A DNA stretch of 64,000 bases from Nomia melanderi (lineage: Eukaryota > Arthropoda > Insecta > Hymenoptera > Halictidae), in the NCBI RefSeq assembly GCF_051020985.1, contig NW_027475134.1, positions 3,286,001-3,350,000 of the forward strand, in the 5' to 3' direction. This document shows positions 25,383-38,354 of this stretch, one piece after another (the stretch's first letter is position 1; each line of letters begins with the position of its first letter). The notes beneath the pieces are model-generated. The model searched no databases. It saw only the letters and a list, made by a program, of their open reading frames with translations, and was not told where the DNA came from. Position numbers and translations under genes: made by a program.

Positions 25383-26655
25383 GGTGCTATTACAGATAGC
25401 GCAATAAATCAAAGTGCATTGTCTGTAGGAGGCCCTGGCGCATAAATGTGGCCAGCGGGAACGACCTCGGACCATCAGGGGCCGAGAAAACCACCGTCTC
25501 ATGGGGCCGGACACTCAGGGTCAGGGGAAAATCCAATATTTATTTGGTGATATCTTGGGTGCTATTACAGATAGCGCAATAAATCAAAGTGCAATGTCTG
25601 TAGGAGGCCCTGGCGCATGAATCTGTGCAGCGGGAACGACCTCGGACCACCAGGGGCCGAGAAAACCACCGTCCCGAGGGGCCGGACACTTAGGGTCAGT
25701 GAAAAATCCAATATCTATCTGGTGATATCTCGGGTGCAATTACAGATAGCGCAATAAATCAAAGTGAATTATCTGCAGGAGGCCCTGGCGCATGAATCTG
25801 TGCAAGGGGAACGACCTCGGACCACCAGGGGCAGAGAAAACCACAGTCTCATGGGGCCGGACACACAGGGTCAGGGAAAAATTCAATATATATCTGGTGA
25901 TATCTTGGGTGCTATTAGAGATAGCGCAATAAACCAAAGTGAATTATCTGCAGGAGGCCCTGGCGCATGAATCTGTGCAACGGGAACGACCCCGGACCAC
26001 CAGGGGCCGAGAAAACGACAGTCTCAAGGGGCCGGACACTCAGGGTCAGGGGAAAATCCAATATATATCTGGTGATATCTCGGGTGCTATTACAGATAGC
26101 GCAATAAATCAAAGTGTATTGTCTGTAGGAGGCCCTGGCGCATGAATCTGTGCAGCGGGAACGACCTCGGAACACCAGGGGCCGAGAAAACCATCGTCTC
26201 ATGGGGCAGGACACTCAGGGTCAGTGAAAAATCCAATATATATGTGGTGATATCTCGGGTGCTATTACAGATAACGCAATAAATCAAAGTGCATTGTCTG
26301 TAGGAGGCCCTGGCGCATGAATCTGTGCAGCGGGAACGACCTAGGACCACCAGGGGCCGAGAAAACTACAGTCTCATGGGGCCGGACACTCAGGGTCAGG
26401 GGAAAATCCAATATATATCTGGTGATATCTCGGGTGCTATTAGAGATAGCGCAATAAACCAAGGTGAATTATCTGCAGGAGGCCCTGGCGCATGAATGTG
26501 TGCAACGGGAACGACCTCGGACCACCAGGGGCCGAGAAAACGACAGTCTCAAGGGGCCGGACACTCAGGGTCATGGGAAAATCCAATATATATCTGGTGA
26601 TATCTCTGGTGCTATTACAGATAGCGCAATAAATCAAAGTGCATTGTCTGTAGGA
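25383..26655 (+). repeat. 7-monomer unit (1,225 bp), second copy of second pair
   Basis: Same order as the preceding unit. The match ends near 26,655, where the sequence switches to a 'gagacgctggc' monomer. This pair has the same length as the 6.2-8.7 kb pair and shares its 'gcaaggggaacg' cassette, but the other monomers differ. Confidence 0.88.
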
Positions 26656-29600
26656 GACGCTGGCGCATGAACCTGTGCAGCGGGAACGTTCTCGGACCAC
26701 CAGGGGCCGAGAAAACGACCGTCTCATGGGGCCGGACGCTCAGGGTCAGTGAAAAATCCAATATATATCTGGTGATATCTCGGGTGCTATTAGAGATAGC
26801 GCAATAAACCAAAGTGAATTATCTGCAGGAGGCCCTGGCGCATGAATCTGTGCAACGGGAACGACCTCGGACCACCAGGGGCCGAGAAAACCACAGTCTC
26901 ATGGGGCCGGATAATCAGGGTCAGGGGAAAATCCAATATAGATCAGGTGATATCTCGGGTGCTATTACAGATAGCGCAATAAATCATAGTGCATTGTCTG
27001 TAGGAGGCCCTGGCGCATGAATCTGGCCAGCGGGAACGACCTCGGACAACCAGCGGCCGAGAAAACCACCGTCTCATGGGGCCGGACACTCAGGGTCGGG
27101 GAAAAATCCAATATATATCTGGTGATATCTCGGGTGCTATTAGAGATAGCGCAATAAACCAAAGTGAATTGTTTGCAGGAGGCCCTGGCGCATGAATCTG
27201 TGCAGCGGGAACGACCTCGGACCACCAGGGGCCGAGAAAACCGCAGTCTCATGGGGCCGGACACTCAGGGTCAGGGAAAAATCCAATATATATCTGGTGA
27301 TATCTCGGGTGCTATTAGAGATAGCGCAATAAACCAAAGTGAATTGTCTGCAGGAGGCCCTGGCGCATGAATCTGTGCAGCGGGAACGACCTCGGACCAC
27401 CAGGGGCCGAGAAAACCGCAGTCTCATGGGGCCGGACACTCAGGGTCAGGGAAAAATCCAATATATATCTGGTGATATCTCGGGCGCTATTAGAGATAGC
27501 GCAATAAATCAAAGTGCATTGTCTGTAGGAGGCCCTGGCGCATGAATCTGTGCAGCGGGAACGACCTCGGAACACCAGGGGCCGAGAAAACCACCGTCTC
27601 ATTGGGCAGGACACTCAGGGTCAGTGAAAAATCCAATATATATCTGTTGATATCTCGGGCGCTATTAGAGATAGCGCAATAAATCAAAGTGAATTATCTG
27701 CAGGAGGCCCTGGCGCATGAATCTGTGCAGCGGGAACGACCTCGGACCACGAGGGGCCGAGAAAACGACCGTCTCATGGGGCCGGACGCTCAGGGTCAGT
27801 GAAAAATCCAATATATATCTGGTGATATCTCGGGTGCTATTAGAGATAGCGCAATAAATCAAAGTGAATTATCTGCAGGAGGCCCTGGCGCATGAATCTG
27901 TGCAGCGGGAACGACCTCGGACCACCAGGGGCCGAGAAAACCACCGTCTCATGGGGCCGGACACTCAGGGTCAGGGAAAAATCCAATATATATCTGGTGA
28001 TATCTCGGGTGCTATTACAGATAGCGCAATAAATCAAATTGCATTGTCTGTAGGAGGCCCTGGCGCATAAATGTGGACAGCGGGAACGACCTCGGACCAC
28101 CAGCGGCCGAGAAAACCACCGTCTCATGGGGCCGGACACTCAGGGTCGGGGAAAAATCCAATATATATCTGGTGATATCTCGGGTGCTATTAGAGATAGC
28201 GCAATAAACCAAAGTGAATTGTCTGTAGGAGGCCCTGGCGCATGAATCTGTGCAGCGGGAACGACCTCGGACCACCAGGGGCCGAGAAAACCACAGTCTC
28301 ATGGGGCCGGATACTCAGGGTCAGGGGAAAATCCAATATAGATCTGGTGATATCTCGGGTGCTATTACAGATAGCGCAATAAATCATAGTGCGTTGTCTG
28401 TAGGAGGCCCTGGCGCATGAATCTGGCCAGCGGGAACGACCTCGGACCACCAGCGGCCGAGGAAACCACCGTCTCATGGGGCCGGACACTCAGGGTCGGG
28501 GAAAAATCAAATATATATCTGGTGATATCTCGGGTGCTATTAGAGATAGCGCAATAAACCAAAGTGAATTGTCTGCAGGAGGCCCTGGCGCATGAATCTG
28601 TGCAGCGGGAACGATCTCGGACCATCAGGGGCCGAGACATCCACCGTCTCATGGGGCCGGACACTCAGGGTCAGGGAAAAATCCAATATATATCTGGTGA
28701 TATCTCGGGTGCTATTACAGATAGCGCAATAAACCAAAGTGAATCATCTGCAGGAGGCCCTGGCGCATGAATCTGTGCAGCGGGAACGACCTCGGACCAC
28801 CAGGGGCCGAGAAAACCACCGTCTCATGGGGCCGGACACTCAGGGTCAGGGAAAAATCCAATATATATCTGGTGATATCTCGGGTGCTATTACAGATAGC
28901 GCAATAAATCAAATTGCATTGTCTGTAGGAGGCCCTGGCGCATAAATGTGGACAGCGGGAACGACCTCGGACCATCAGGGGCCGAGAAAACCACCGTCTC
29001 ATGGGGCCGGACACTCAGGGTCAGGGGAAAATCCAATATTTATCTGGTGATATCTCGGGTGCTATTAGAGATAGCGCAATAAACCAAAGTGAATTGTCTG
29101 CAGGAGGCCCTGGCGCATGAATCTGTGCAGCGGGAACGATCTCGGACCATCAGGGGCCGAGACATCCACCGTCTCATGGGGCCGGACACTCAGGGTCAGG
29201 GAAAAATCCAATATATATCTGGTGATATCTCGGGTGCTATTACAGATAGCGCAATAAACCAAAGTGAATTGTCTGCAGGAGGCCCTGGCGCATGAATCTG
29301 TGCAGCGGGAACGACCTCGGACCACCAGGGGCCGAGAAAACCGCAGTCTCATGGGGCCGGACACTCTGGGTCAGGGAAAAATCCAATATATATCTGGTGA
29401 TATCTCGGGCGCTATTAGAGATAGCGCAATAAATCAAAGTGCATTATCTGTAGGAGGCCCTGGCGCATGAATCTGTGCAGCGGGAACGACCTCGGAACAC
29501 CAGGGGCCGAGAAAACCACCGTCTCATTGGGCAGGACACTCAGGGTCAGTGAAAAATCCAATATATATCTGGTGATATCTCGGGTGCTATTACAGATAGC

Positions 29601-30460
29601 GCAATAAATCAAAGTGCATTGTCTGTAGGAGACGCTGGCACATGAACCTGTTCAGCGGGAACGTTCTCGGACCACCAGGGGCCGAGAAAACGACCGTCTC
29701 ATGGGGCCGGACGCTCAGGGTCAGTGAAAAATCCAATATTTATCTGGTGATGTCTTGGGTGCTATTACAGATAGCGCAATAAATCAAAGTGCATTGTCTG
29801 TAGGAGGCCCTGGCGCATGAATCTGTGCAGCGGGAACGACCTCGGACCACCAGGGGCCGAGAAAACCACAGTCTCATGGGGCCGGATACTCAGGGTCAGG
29901 GGAAAATCCAATATAGATCTGGTGATATCTCGGGTGCTATTACAGATAGCGCAATAAATCATAGTGCATTGTCTGTAGGAGGCCCTGGCGCATGAATCTG
30001 GCCAGCGGGAACGACCTCGGACCACCAGAGGCCGAGAAAACCACCGTCTCATGGGGCCGGACACTCAGGGTCGGGGAAAAATCCAATATATATCTGGTGA
30101 TATCTCGGGTGCTATTACAGATAGCGCAATAAACCAAAGTGAATCATCTGCAGGAGGCCCTGGCGCATGAATCTGTGCAGCGGGAACGACCTCGGACCAC
30201 CAGGGGCCGAGAAAACCACCGTCTCATGGGGCCGGACACTCAGGGTCAGGGAAAAATCCAATATATATCTGGTGATATCTCGGGTGCTATTACAGATAGC
30301 GCAATAAATCATAGTGCATTGTCTGTAGGAGGCCCTGGCGCATAAATGTGGACAGCGGGAACGACCTCGGACCATCAGGGGCCGAGAAAACCACCGTCTC
30401 ATGGGGCCGGACACTCAGGGTCAGGGGAAAATCCAATATTTATCTGGTGATATCTTGGGT
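26656..30460 (+). repeat. Mosaic with 1-, 3-, 8- and 9-monomer copies
   Basis: Two adjacent monomers at about 27,110-27,490 are identical by eye except 'gtttgcagg' versus 'gtctgcagg'. The block 28,675-29,053 ('gaatcatctgcagg', then 'cataaatgtggacagc') recurs at 30,075-30,453, an offset of 1,400 bp. The 'gagacatccacc' monomer occurs near 28,635 and 29,160 (three monomers apart). The 'ggatactcagg' and 'tggccagc' pair at 28,310-28,430 recurs at 29,885-30,005 (nine monomers apart). No single period dominates. Confidence 0.7.
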
Positions 30461-33400
30461 GCTATTAGATATAGCGCAATAAACCAAAGTGAATTATCTG
30501 CAGGAGGCCCTGGCGCATGAATCTGTGCAACGGGAACGACCTCGGACCACCAGGGGCCGAAAAATCCACAGTCTCATGGGGCCGGACACTCAGGGTCAGG
30601 GAAAAATCCAATATATATCTGGTGATATCTTGGGTGCTATTAGAGATAGCGTAATAAACCAAAGTGAATTATCTGCAGGAGGCCCTGGCGCAAGAATCTG
30701 TGCAGCGGGAACGACCTCGGACCACCAGGGGCCGAGACAACAACCGTCTCATGGGGCCGGACACTCAGGGTCAGGGAAAAATCCAATATATATCTGGTGA
30801 TATCTTGGGTGCTATTAGAGATAGCGCAATAAACCAAAGTGAGTTATCTGCAGGAGGCCCTGGCGCCTGAAGCTGGGCAGCGGGAACGACCTCGGACCAC
30901 CAGGGGCCGAGAAAACCACAGTCTCATGGGGCCGGACACTCAGGGTCAGGGGAAAATCCAATATATATCTGGTGATATCTCGGGTGCTATTACAGATAGC
31001 GCAATAAGTCAAGGTGCATTGTCTGTAGGAGGCCCTGGGGCATGAATCTGTGAAGCGGCAACGACCTCGGACCACCAGGGGCCGAGAAAACCACAGTCTC
31101 ATGGGGCCGGACACTCAGGGTCAGGGGAAAATCCAGTTTATATCTGGTGATATCTCGGGTGCTATTAGAGATAGCGCAATAAACCAAAGTGAATTCTCTG
31201 CAGGAGGCTCTGGCGCATGAATCTGTGCAGCGGGAACGACCTCGGACCACCAGGGGCGGAAAAAACCACAGTCTCATGGGGCCGGACACTCAGGGTCAGG
31301 GGAAAATCCAGTATATATCTGTTGATATCTCGGGTGCTATTAGAGATAGCGCAATAAACCAAAGTGCATTGTCTGTAGGAGGCCCTGGCGCATGAATCTG
31401 TGCAGCGGGAACGACCTCGGACCACCAGGGGCCGAGACATCCACCGTCTCATGGGGCCGGACACTCAGGGTCAGGGAAAAATCCAATATATATCTGGTGA
31501 TATCTCGGGTGCTATTACAGATAGCGCAATAAATCAAAGTGCATTGTCTGTAGGAGGCCCTGGCGCATGAATCTGTGCAGCGGGAACGACCTCGGACCAC
31601 CAGGGGCCGAGAAAACCACAGTCTCATGGGGCCGGACAATCAGGGTCAGGGGAAAATCCAATATATATCTGGTGATATCTCGGGTGCTATTACAGATAGA
31701 GCAATAAATCAAAGTGCATTGTCTGTAGGAGGCCCTGGCGCATGAATCTGTGCAGCGGGAACAACCTCGGACCACCAGGGGCCGAGAAAACCACAGTCTC
31801 ATGGGGCCGGACACTCAGGGTCAGGGCAAAATCCAATATATATCTGGTGATATCTCGGGTGCTATTAGAGATAGCGCAATAAATCAAATTGCATTGTCTG
31901 TAGGAGGCCCTGGCGCATAAATGTGGACAGCGGGAACGACCTCGGACCATCAGGGGCCGAGAAAACCACCGTCTCATGGGGCCGGACACTCAGGGTCAGG
32001 GGAAAATCCAATATTTATCTGGTGATATCTTGGGTGCTATTACAGATAGCGCAATAAATCAAAGTGCATTGTCTGTAGGAGGCCCTGGCGCATGAGTCTG
32101 TGCAGCGGGATCGACCTCGGACCACCAGGGGCCGAGAAAACCACAGTCTCATGGGGCCGGACACTCAGGGTCAGGGAAAAATTCAATATATATCTGGTGA
32201 TATCTTGGGTGCTATTAGAGATAGCGCAATAAACCAAAGTGAGTTATCTGCAGGAGGCCCTGGCGCATGAATCTGTGCAACGGGAACGACCTCGGACCAC
32301 CAGGGGCCGAAAAAACCACAGTCTCATGGGGCCGGACACTCAGGGTCAGGGAAAAATCCAATATATATCTGGTGATATCTCGGGTGCTATTACAGATAGC
32401 GCAATAAATCAAAGTGCATTGTCTGTAGGAGGCCCTGGCGCATGAATCTGTGCAGCGGGAACGACCTCGGACCACCAGGGGCCGTGAAAACCACAGTCTC
32501 ATGGGGCCGGACACTCTGGGTCAGGGGAAAATCCAATATATATCTGGTGATATCTCGGGTGCTATTAAAGATAGCGCAATAAACTAAAGTGAATTATCTG
32601 CAGGAGGCCCTGGCGCATGAATGTGTGCAGCGGGAACGACCTCGGACCACCAGGGGCCGAGAAAACCGCAGTCTCATGGGGCCGGACACTCAGGGTCAGG
32701 GAAAAATCCAATATATATCTGGTGATATCTCGGGCGCTATTAGAGATAGCGCAATAAGCCAAAGGGAATTATCAGCAGGAGGCCCTGGCGCATGCATCTG
32801 TGCAGCGGGAACGACCTAGGACCACCAGGGACCGAGAAAACCACCGTCTCATGGGGCCGGACACTCAGGGTAAGGGAAAAATCCAATATATATCTGGTGA
32901 TATCTTGGGTGCTATTAGAGATAGCGCAATAAACCAAAGTGAGTTATCTGCAGGAGGCCCTGGCGCCTGAAGCTGGGCAGCGGGAACGACCTCGGACCAC
33001 CAGGGGCCGAGAAAACCACAGTCTCATGGGGCCGGACACTCAGGGTCAGGGGAAAATCCAATATATATCTGGTGATATCTCGGGTGCTATTAGAGATAGC
33101 GCAATAAACCATAGTGAATTATCTGCAGGAGGCCCTGGCGCATGAATGTGTGCAGCGGGAACGACCTCGGACCACCAGGAGCCGAGAAAACCGCAGTCTC
33201 ATGGGGCCGGACACTCAGGGTCAGGGAAAAATCCAATATATATCTGTTGATATCTCGGGCGCAATTAGAGATAGCGCAATAAACCAAAGTGAATTATCTG
33301 CAGGTGGCCCTGGCGCATGAATCTGTGCAGCGGGAACGACCTCGGACCACCAGGGGCCGAGAAAACCACCGTCTCATGGGGCCGGACACTCAGGGTCAGG

Positions 33401-33600
33401 GAAAAATCCAATATATATCTGGTGATATCTCGGGTGCTATTACAGATAGCGCAATAAATCAAAGTGCATTGTCTGTAGGAGGCCCTGGCGCACTAATCTG
33501 TGCTGCGGGAACGACCTCGGACCACCAGGGGCCGAGAAAACCACAGTCTCATGGGGCGGACACTCAGGGTCAGGGAAAAATCCAATATATATCTGGTGAT
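30461..33600 (+). repeat. Mosaic with a 12-monomer (2,100-bp) echo
   Basis: The monomer with 'atcttgggtgc', 'gtgagttatctg' and 'gcctgaagctgggc' at 30,780-30,993 recurs at 32,880-33,093, exactly 2,100 bp apart. Private changes include 'gaattctctgcagg' (about 31,192), 'gggcggaaaaaacc' (about 31,256) and 'gggatcgacc' (about 32,107), the last otherwise typical of the left edge. A one-base loss in 'catggggcggac' near 33,556 shifts the phase and creates an unusually long but meaningless open frame at 33,289-33,693. Confidence 0.7.
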
Positions 33601-34545
33601 ATCTCGGGCGCTATTAGAGATAGCGCAATAAGCCAAAGGGAATTATCTGCAGGAGGCCCTGGCGCATGCATCAGTGCAGCGGGAACGACCTAGGACCACC
33701 AGGGGCCGAGAAAACCACAGTCTCATGGGGCCGGACACTCAGGGTCAGGGGAAAATCCAATATATATCTGGTGATATCTCGGATGCTATTAGAGATAGCG
33801 CAATAAATCAAAGTGCATTGTCTGTAGGAGGCCCTGGCGCATGAATCTGTGCAGCGGGAACGACCTCGGAACACCAGGGGCCGAGAAAACCACCGTCTCA
33901 TGGGGCAGGACACTCAGGGTCAGTGAAAAATCCAATACATATCTGGTGATATCTCGGGTGCTATTACAGATAGCGCAATAAATCAAAGTGCATTGTCTGT
34001 AGGAGACGCTGGCGCATGAACCTGTGCAGCGGGAACGTTCTCGGACCACCAGGGGCCGAGAAAACGACCGTCTCATGGGGCCGGACGCTCAGGGTCAGTG
34101 AAAAATCCAATATATATCTGGTGATATCTCGGGTGCTATTAGAGATAGCGCAATAAACCAAAGTGAATTATCTGCAGGAGGCCCTGGCGCATGAATCTGT
34201 GCAACGGGAACGACCTCGGACCACCAGGGGCCGAGAAAACCACAGTCTCATGGGGCCGGATACTCAGGGTCAGGGGAAAATCCAATATAGATCTGGTGAT
34301 ATCTCGGGTGCTATTACAGATAGCGCAATAAATCATAGTGCATTGTCTGTAGGAGGCCCTGGCGCATGAATCTGGCCAGCGGGAACGACCTCGGACCACC
34401 AGCGGCCGAGAAAACCACCGTCTCATGGGGCCGGACACTCAGGGTCGGGGAAAAATCCAATATATATCTGGTGATATCTCGGGTGCTATTAGAGATAGCG
34501 CAATAAACCAAAGTGAATTGTCTGCAGGAGGCCCTGGCGCATGAA
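33601..34545 (+). repeat. Five-monomer copy of the 20.8-21.8 kb block
   Basis: The monomer order here matches 20,826-21,770 with an offset of 12,775 bp (73 monomers). Shared markers are 'cgggcgctattag', 'aagccaaagggaatt' with 'gcatgcatcag', 'catggggcagg', 'gagacgctggc' with 'gaacgttctcgg', 'ggatactcagg' with 'tatagatctgg', and 'tggccagcggg'. The match ends where this copy reads 'cgttctcggaccatc'. It is the most distant long copy of that block in the window. Confidence 0.7.
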
Positions 34546-35349
34546 TCTGTGCAGCGGGAACGTTCTCGGACCATCAGGGGCCGAGACATCCACCGTCTCA
34601 CGGGGCCGGACACTCAGGGTCAGGGAAAAATCCAATATATGTGTGGTGATATCTCGGGTGCTATTACAGATAGCGCAATAAATCAAAGTGCATTGTCTGT
34701 AGGAGGCCCTGGCGCATGAATCTGTGCAGCGGGAACGACCTCGGACCACCAGGGCCCGAGAAAACGACCGTCTCATGGGGCCGGACGCTCAGGGTCAGTG
34801 AAAAATCCAATATATATCTGTTGATATCTCGGGTGCTATTACAGATAGCGCAATAAATCAAAGTGCATTGTCTGTAGGAGGCCCTGGCGCATGAATCTGT
34901 GCAGCGGGAACGACCTCGGACCACCAGGGGCCGAGAAAACCACAGTCCCATGGAGCCGGACACTCAGGGTCAGGGGACAATCCAGTATATATCTCTTGAT
35001 ATCTCGGGTGCTATTAGAGATAGCGCAATAAACCAAAGTGAATTATCTGCAGGAGGCCCTGGCGCATGAATCTGTGCAGCGGGAACGTCCTCGGACCCCC
35101 AGGGGCCGAGACAACCACCGTCTCATGGGGCCGGACACTCAGGGTCAGTGAAAAATCCAATATATATCTGGTGATATCTCGGGTGCTATTACAGATAGCG
35201 CAATAAATCAAAGTGCATTGTCTGTAGGAGGCCCTGGCGGATGAATCTGTGCAGCGGGAACGACCTCGGACCACCAGGGGCCGAGAAAACCTCAGTCTCA
35301 TGGGGCCGGACACTCAGGGTCAGGGGAAAATCCAGTATATATCTGGTGA

Positions 35350-36560
35350 TATCTCGGGTGCTATTAGAGATAGCGCAATAAACCAAAGTGAATTATCTGC
35401 AGGATGCCCTGGCGCATGAATCTGTGCAAGCGGGAACGTCCTCGGACCTCCTGGGGCCGAGACAACCACCGTCTCATGGGGCCGGACGCTCAGGGTCAGG
35501 GTAAAATCCAATATATATCTGGTGATATCTCGGGTGCTATTACAGATAGCGCAATAAATCAAAGTGCATTGTCTGTAGGAGGCCCTGGCGCATGAATCTG
35601 TGCAGCGGGAACGACGTCGGACCACCAGGGGCCGAAAAAACCACAGTCTCATGGGGCCGGACACTCAGGGTCAGGGGAAAATCCAATATATATCTGGTGA
35701 TATCTCGGGTGCTATTACAGATAGCGCAATAAATCAAAGGGCATTGTCTGTAGGAGGCCCTGGCGCATGAACCTGTGCAGCGGCAACGACCTCGGACCAA
35801 CAGGGGCCGAGAAAACCACAGTCTCATGGGGCCGGACACTCAGGGTCAGGGGAAAATCCAATATATATCTGGTGATATCTCGGGTGCTATTACAGATAGC
35901 GCAATAAATCAAAGTGCATTGTCTGTAGGAGGCCCTGGCGCATGAATCTGTGCAGCGGGAACGACCTCGGACCCCCAGGGGCCGAGAAAACCACAGTCTC
36001 ATGGGGCCGGACACTCAGGGTCAGGGGAAAATCCAATATATATCTGGTGATATCTCGGGTGCTAATAGAGATAGCGCAATAAACCAAAGTGAATTATCTG
36101 CAGGAGGCCCTAGCGCATGAATCTGTGCAGCGGGAACGTCCTCGGGCCCCCAGGGGCCGAGACAACCACCGTCTCATGGGGCCGGACACTCAGGGTCAGC
36201 GTAAAATCCAATATATATCTGGTGATATCTCGGGTGCTATTACAGATAGCGCAATAAACCATAGTGAATTATCTGCAGGAGGCCCTGGCGCATGAATCTG
36301 TGCAAGCGGGAACGTCCTCGGACCTCCAGGGGCCGAGACAACCACCGTCTCATGGGGCCGGACACTCAGGGTCAGGGTAAAATCCAATATATATCTGGTG
36401 ATATCTCGGGTGCTATTACAGATAGCGCAATAAATCAAACTGCATTGTCTGTAGGAGGCCCTGGCGCATGAATCTGTGCAGCGGGAACGACCTCGGACCA
36501 CCAGGGGCCGAAAAAACCACAGTCTGATGGGGCCGGACACTCAGGGTCGAGGAAAAATCC
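35350..36560 (+). repeat. Duplicated two-monomer segment, 876 bp apart
   Basis: 35,350-35,680 and 36,226-36,556 share 'gtgcaagcgggaacgtcc' (with a one-base insertion), 'gagacaaccaccg', 'cagggtaaaatcc' and 'gccgaaaaaacc'. The offset is five monomers plus one base. The shared insertion shows common descent. Near-consensus monomers, including the reference copy, lie between them. Confidence 0.7.
35851..36025 (+). repeat. Reference monomer, near-consensus 175-bp copy
   Basis: This copy matches my hand-made consensus at all but one base (the loop of the dyad reads 'acccccagg' instead of 'accaccagg'). The first 80 bases are AT-rich (about 38% GC in the consensus) and include ATATATAT and the palindrome GATATC. 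The last 95 bases are GC-rich (about 65%) and hold the landmarks 'ggccctggcgcatgaa', 'gcagcgggaacgacctcgg' and 'catggggccggacactcagg'. The consensus has eight CpG sites. The left part is class B ('aaatcaaagtgcattgtctg'). The start of the unit is arbitrary. The two-sided composition could favour nucleosome phasing, but that is inference. Confidence 0.95.
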
Positions 36561-36845
36561 AATATATATCTGGTGATATCTCGGGTGCTATTAGAGATAG
36601 CGCGATAAATCGAAGTGCATTGTCTGTAGGAGGCACTGGCGCACGAATCTGTGCAGCGGGAACGACCTCGGACCACCAGGGGCCGAGAAAACCACCGTCT
36701 CATGGGGCCGGACACTCAGGGTCAGTGAAAAATCCAATATATATCTGGTGATATCTCGGGTGCTATTAGAGATAGCGCGATAAATCGAAGTGCATTGTCT
36801 GTAGGAGGCACTGGCGCACGAATCTGTGCAGCGGGAACGACCTCC
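36560..36845 (+). repeat. Single-monomer tandem duplication
   Basis: 'gcgcgataaatcgaagtgc' followed by 'ggaggcactggcgcacgaa' occurs at 36,600 and again exactly 175 bp later, and is not seen elsewhere. This is a recent one-monomer duplication. Confidence 0.8.
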
Positions 36846-37479
36846 ACACACCAGGGGCCGAGAAAACCACCGTCCCATGGGGCTGGACACTCAGGGTGAG
36901 GGAAATATCCAATATATATCTGGTGATATCTCGGGTGCTATTACAGATAGCGCAATAAATCAAAGTGCATTGTCTGTAGGAGGCCCTGGCGCATGAACCT
37001 GTGCAGCGACAACGACCTCGGACCACCAGGGGCCGAGAAAACCACAGTCACATGGGGCCGGACACTCAGGGTCAGGGGAAAATCCAATATTTATCTGGTG
37101 ATATCTCGGGTGCTATTACAGATAGCGCAATAAATCAAAGTACATTGTCTGTAGGAGGCCCTGGTGCATGAATCTGTGCAGCGGGAACGACCTCGGACCC
37201 CCAGGGGCCGAGACAACCACCGTCTCATGGGGCCGGACACTCAGGGTCTGGGAAAAATCCAATATATATCCGGTGATATCTCGGGTGCTATTACAGAAAG
37301 CGCAATAAATCAAAGTGTATTATCTGCAGGAGGCCCTGGCGCATGGATTTGTGCAGCGGGAACGACCTCGGACCACCAGGGTCCGAGAAAAACACCGTCT
37401 CATGGGGCCGCACACTCAGGGTCAGTGAAAAATCCAATATATATCTGGTGATATCTCGGGTGCTATTACAGATAGCGCA

Positions 37480-38354
37480 ATAAATCAAAGTGCATTGTCT
37501 GTAGGAGGCCCTGGCGCATGAATCTGTGAAGCGGCAACGACCTCGGACCACCAGGGGCCGAGAAAACCACAGTCTCATGGGGCCGGACACTCAGTGACAG
37601 GGGAAAATCCAGTATATATCTGGAGATATCTCGGGTGCTATTAGAGATAGCGCAATAAACCAAAGTGAATTATCTGCAGGAGGCCCTGGCGCATGAATCT
37701 GTGCAGCGGGAACGACCTCGGACCACCAGGGGCCGAAAAAACCACAGTCTCATGGGGCCGGATACTCAGGGTCAGGGGAAAATCCAATATAGATCTGGTG
37801 ATATCTCGGGTGCTATTACAAATAGCGGGTTAAATCAAAGTGCATTGTCTGTAGGAGGCCCTGGCGCATGAATCTGTGCAGCGGGAACGACCTCGGACCA
37901 CCAGGGGCCGAGACAACCACCGTCTCATGGGGCCGGACACTCAGGGTCAGGGGAATATCCAATATATATCTGGTGATATCTCGGGTGCTATTACAGATAG
38001 CGCAATAAATCAAAGTGCATTGTCTGTAGGAGGCCCTGGCGCATGAATCTGTGCAGCGGCAACGACCTCGGACCACCAGGGGCCGAGAAAACCACAGTCT
38101 CATGCGGCCGGACACTCAGGGTCAGGGGAAAATCCAATATAGATCTGGTGATATCTCGGGTGCTATTACAGATAGCGCAATAAATCAAAGTGCATTGTCT
38201 GTAGGAGGCCCTGGCGCATGAATCTGTGCAGTTGGAACGACCTCGGACCACCAGGGGCCGAGAAAACCACCGTCTCATGGGGCCGGACACTCAGGGTCAG
38301 GGGAAAATCCAATATAGATCTGGTGATATCTCGGGTGCTATTACAGATAGCGCA
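37480..38354 (+). repeat. 5-monomer unit (875 bp), first copy
   Basis: Private markers are 'cactcagtgacagg' (37,589), 'tctggagatatctcgg', 'ggatactcagg' with 'atagatctgg', and 'aggggaatatccaat' (37,951). All recur 875 bp downstream. The first copy carries the unique 'attacaaatagcgggttaaa' near 37,815. About 650 bp of the unit matches the second copy. Confidence 0.8.

Noticed and set aside
33289..33693. Longest plus-strand open frame (134 codons)
   Set aside because: It is long only because a one-base deletion near 33,556 joins the frames of two successive monomers. The peptide is the same satellite-derived series as its neighbours.
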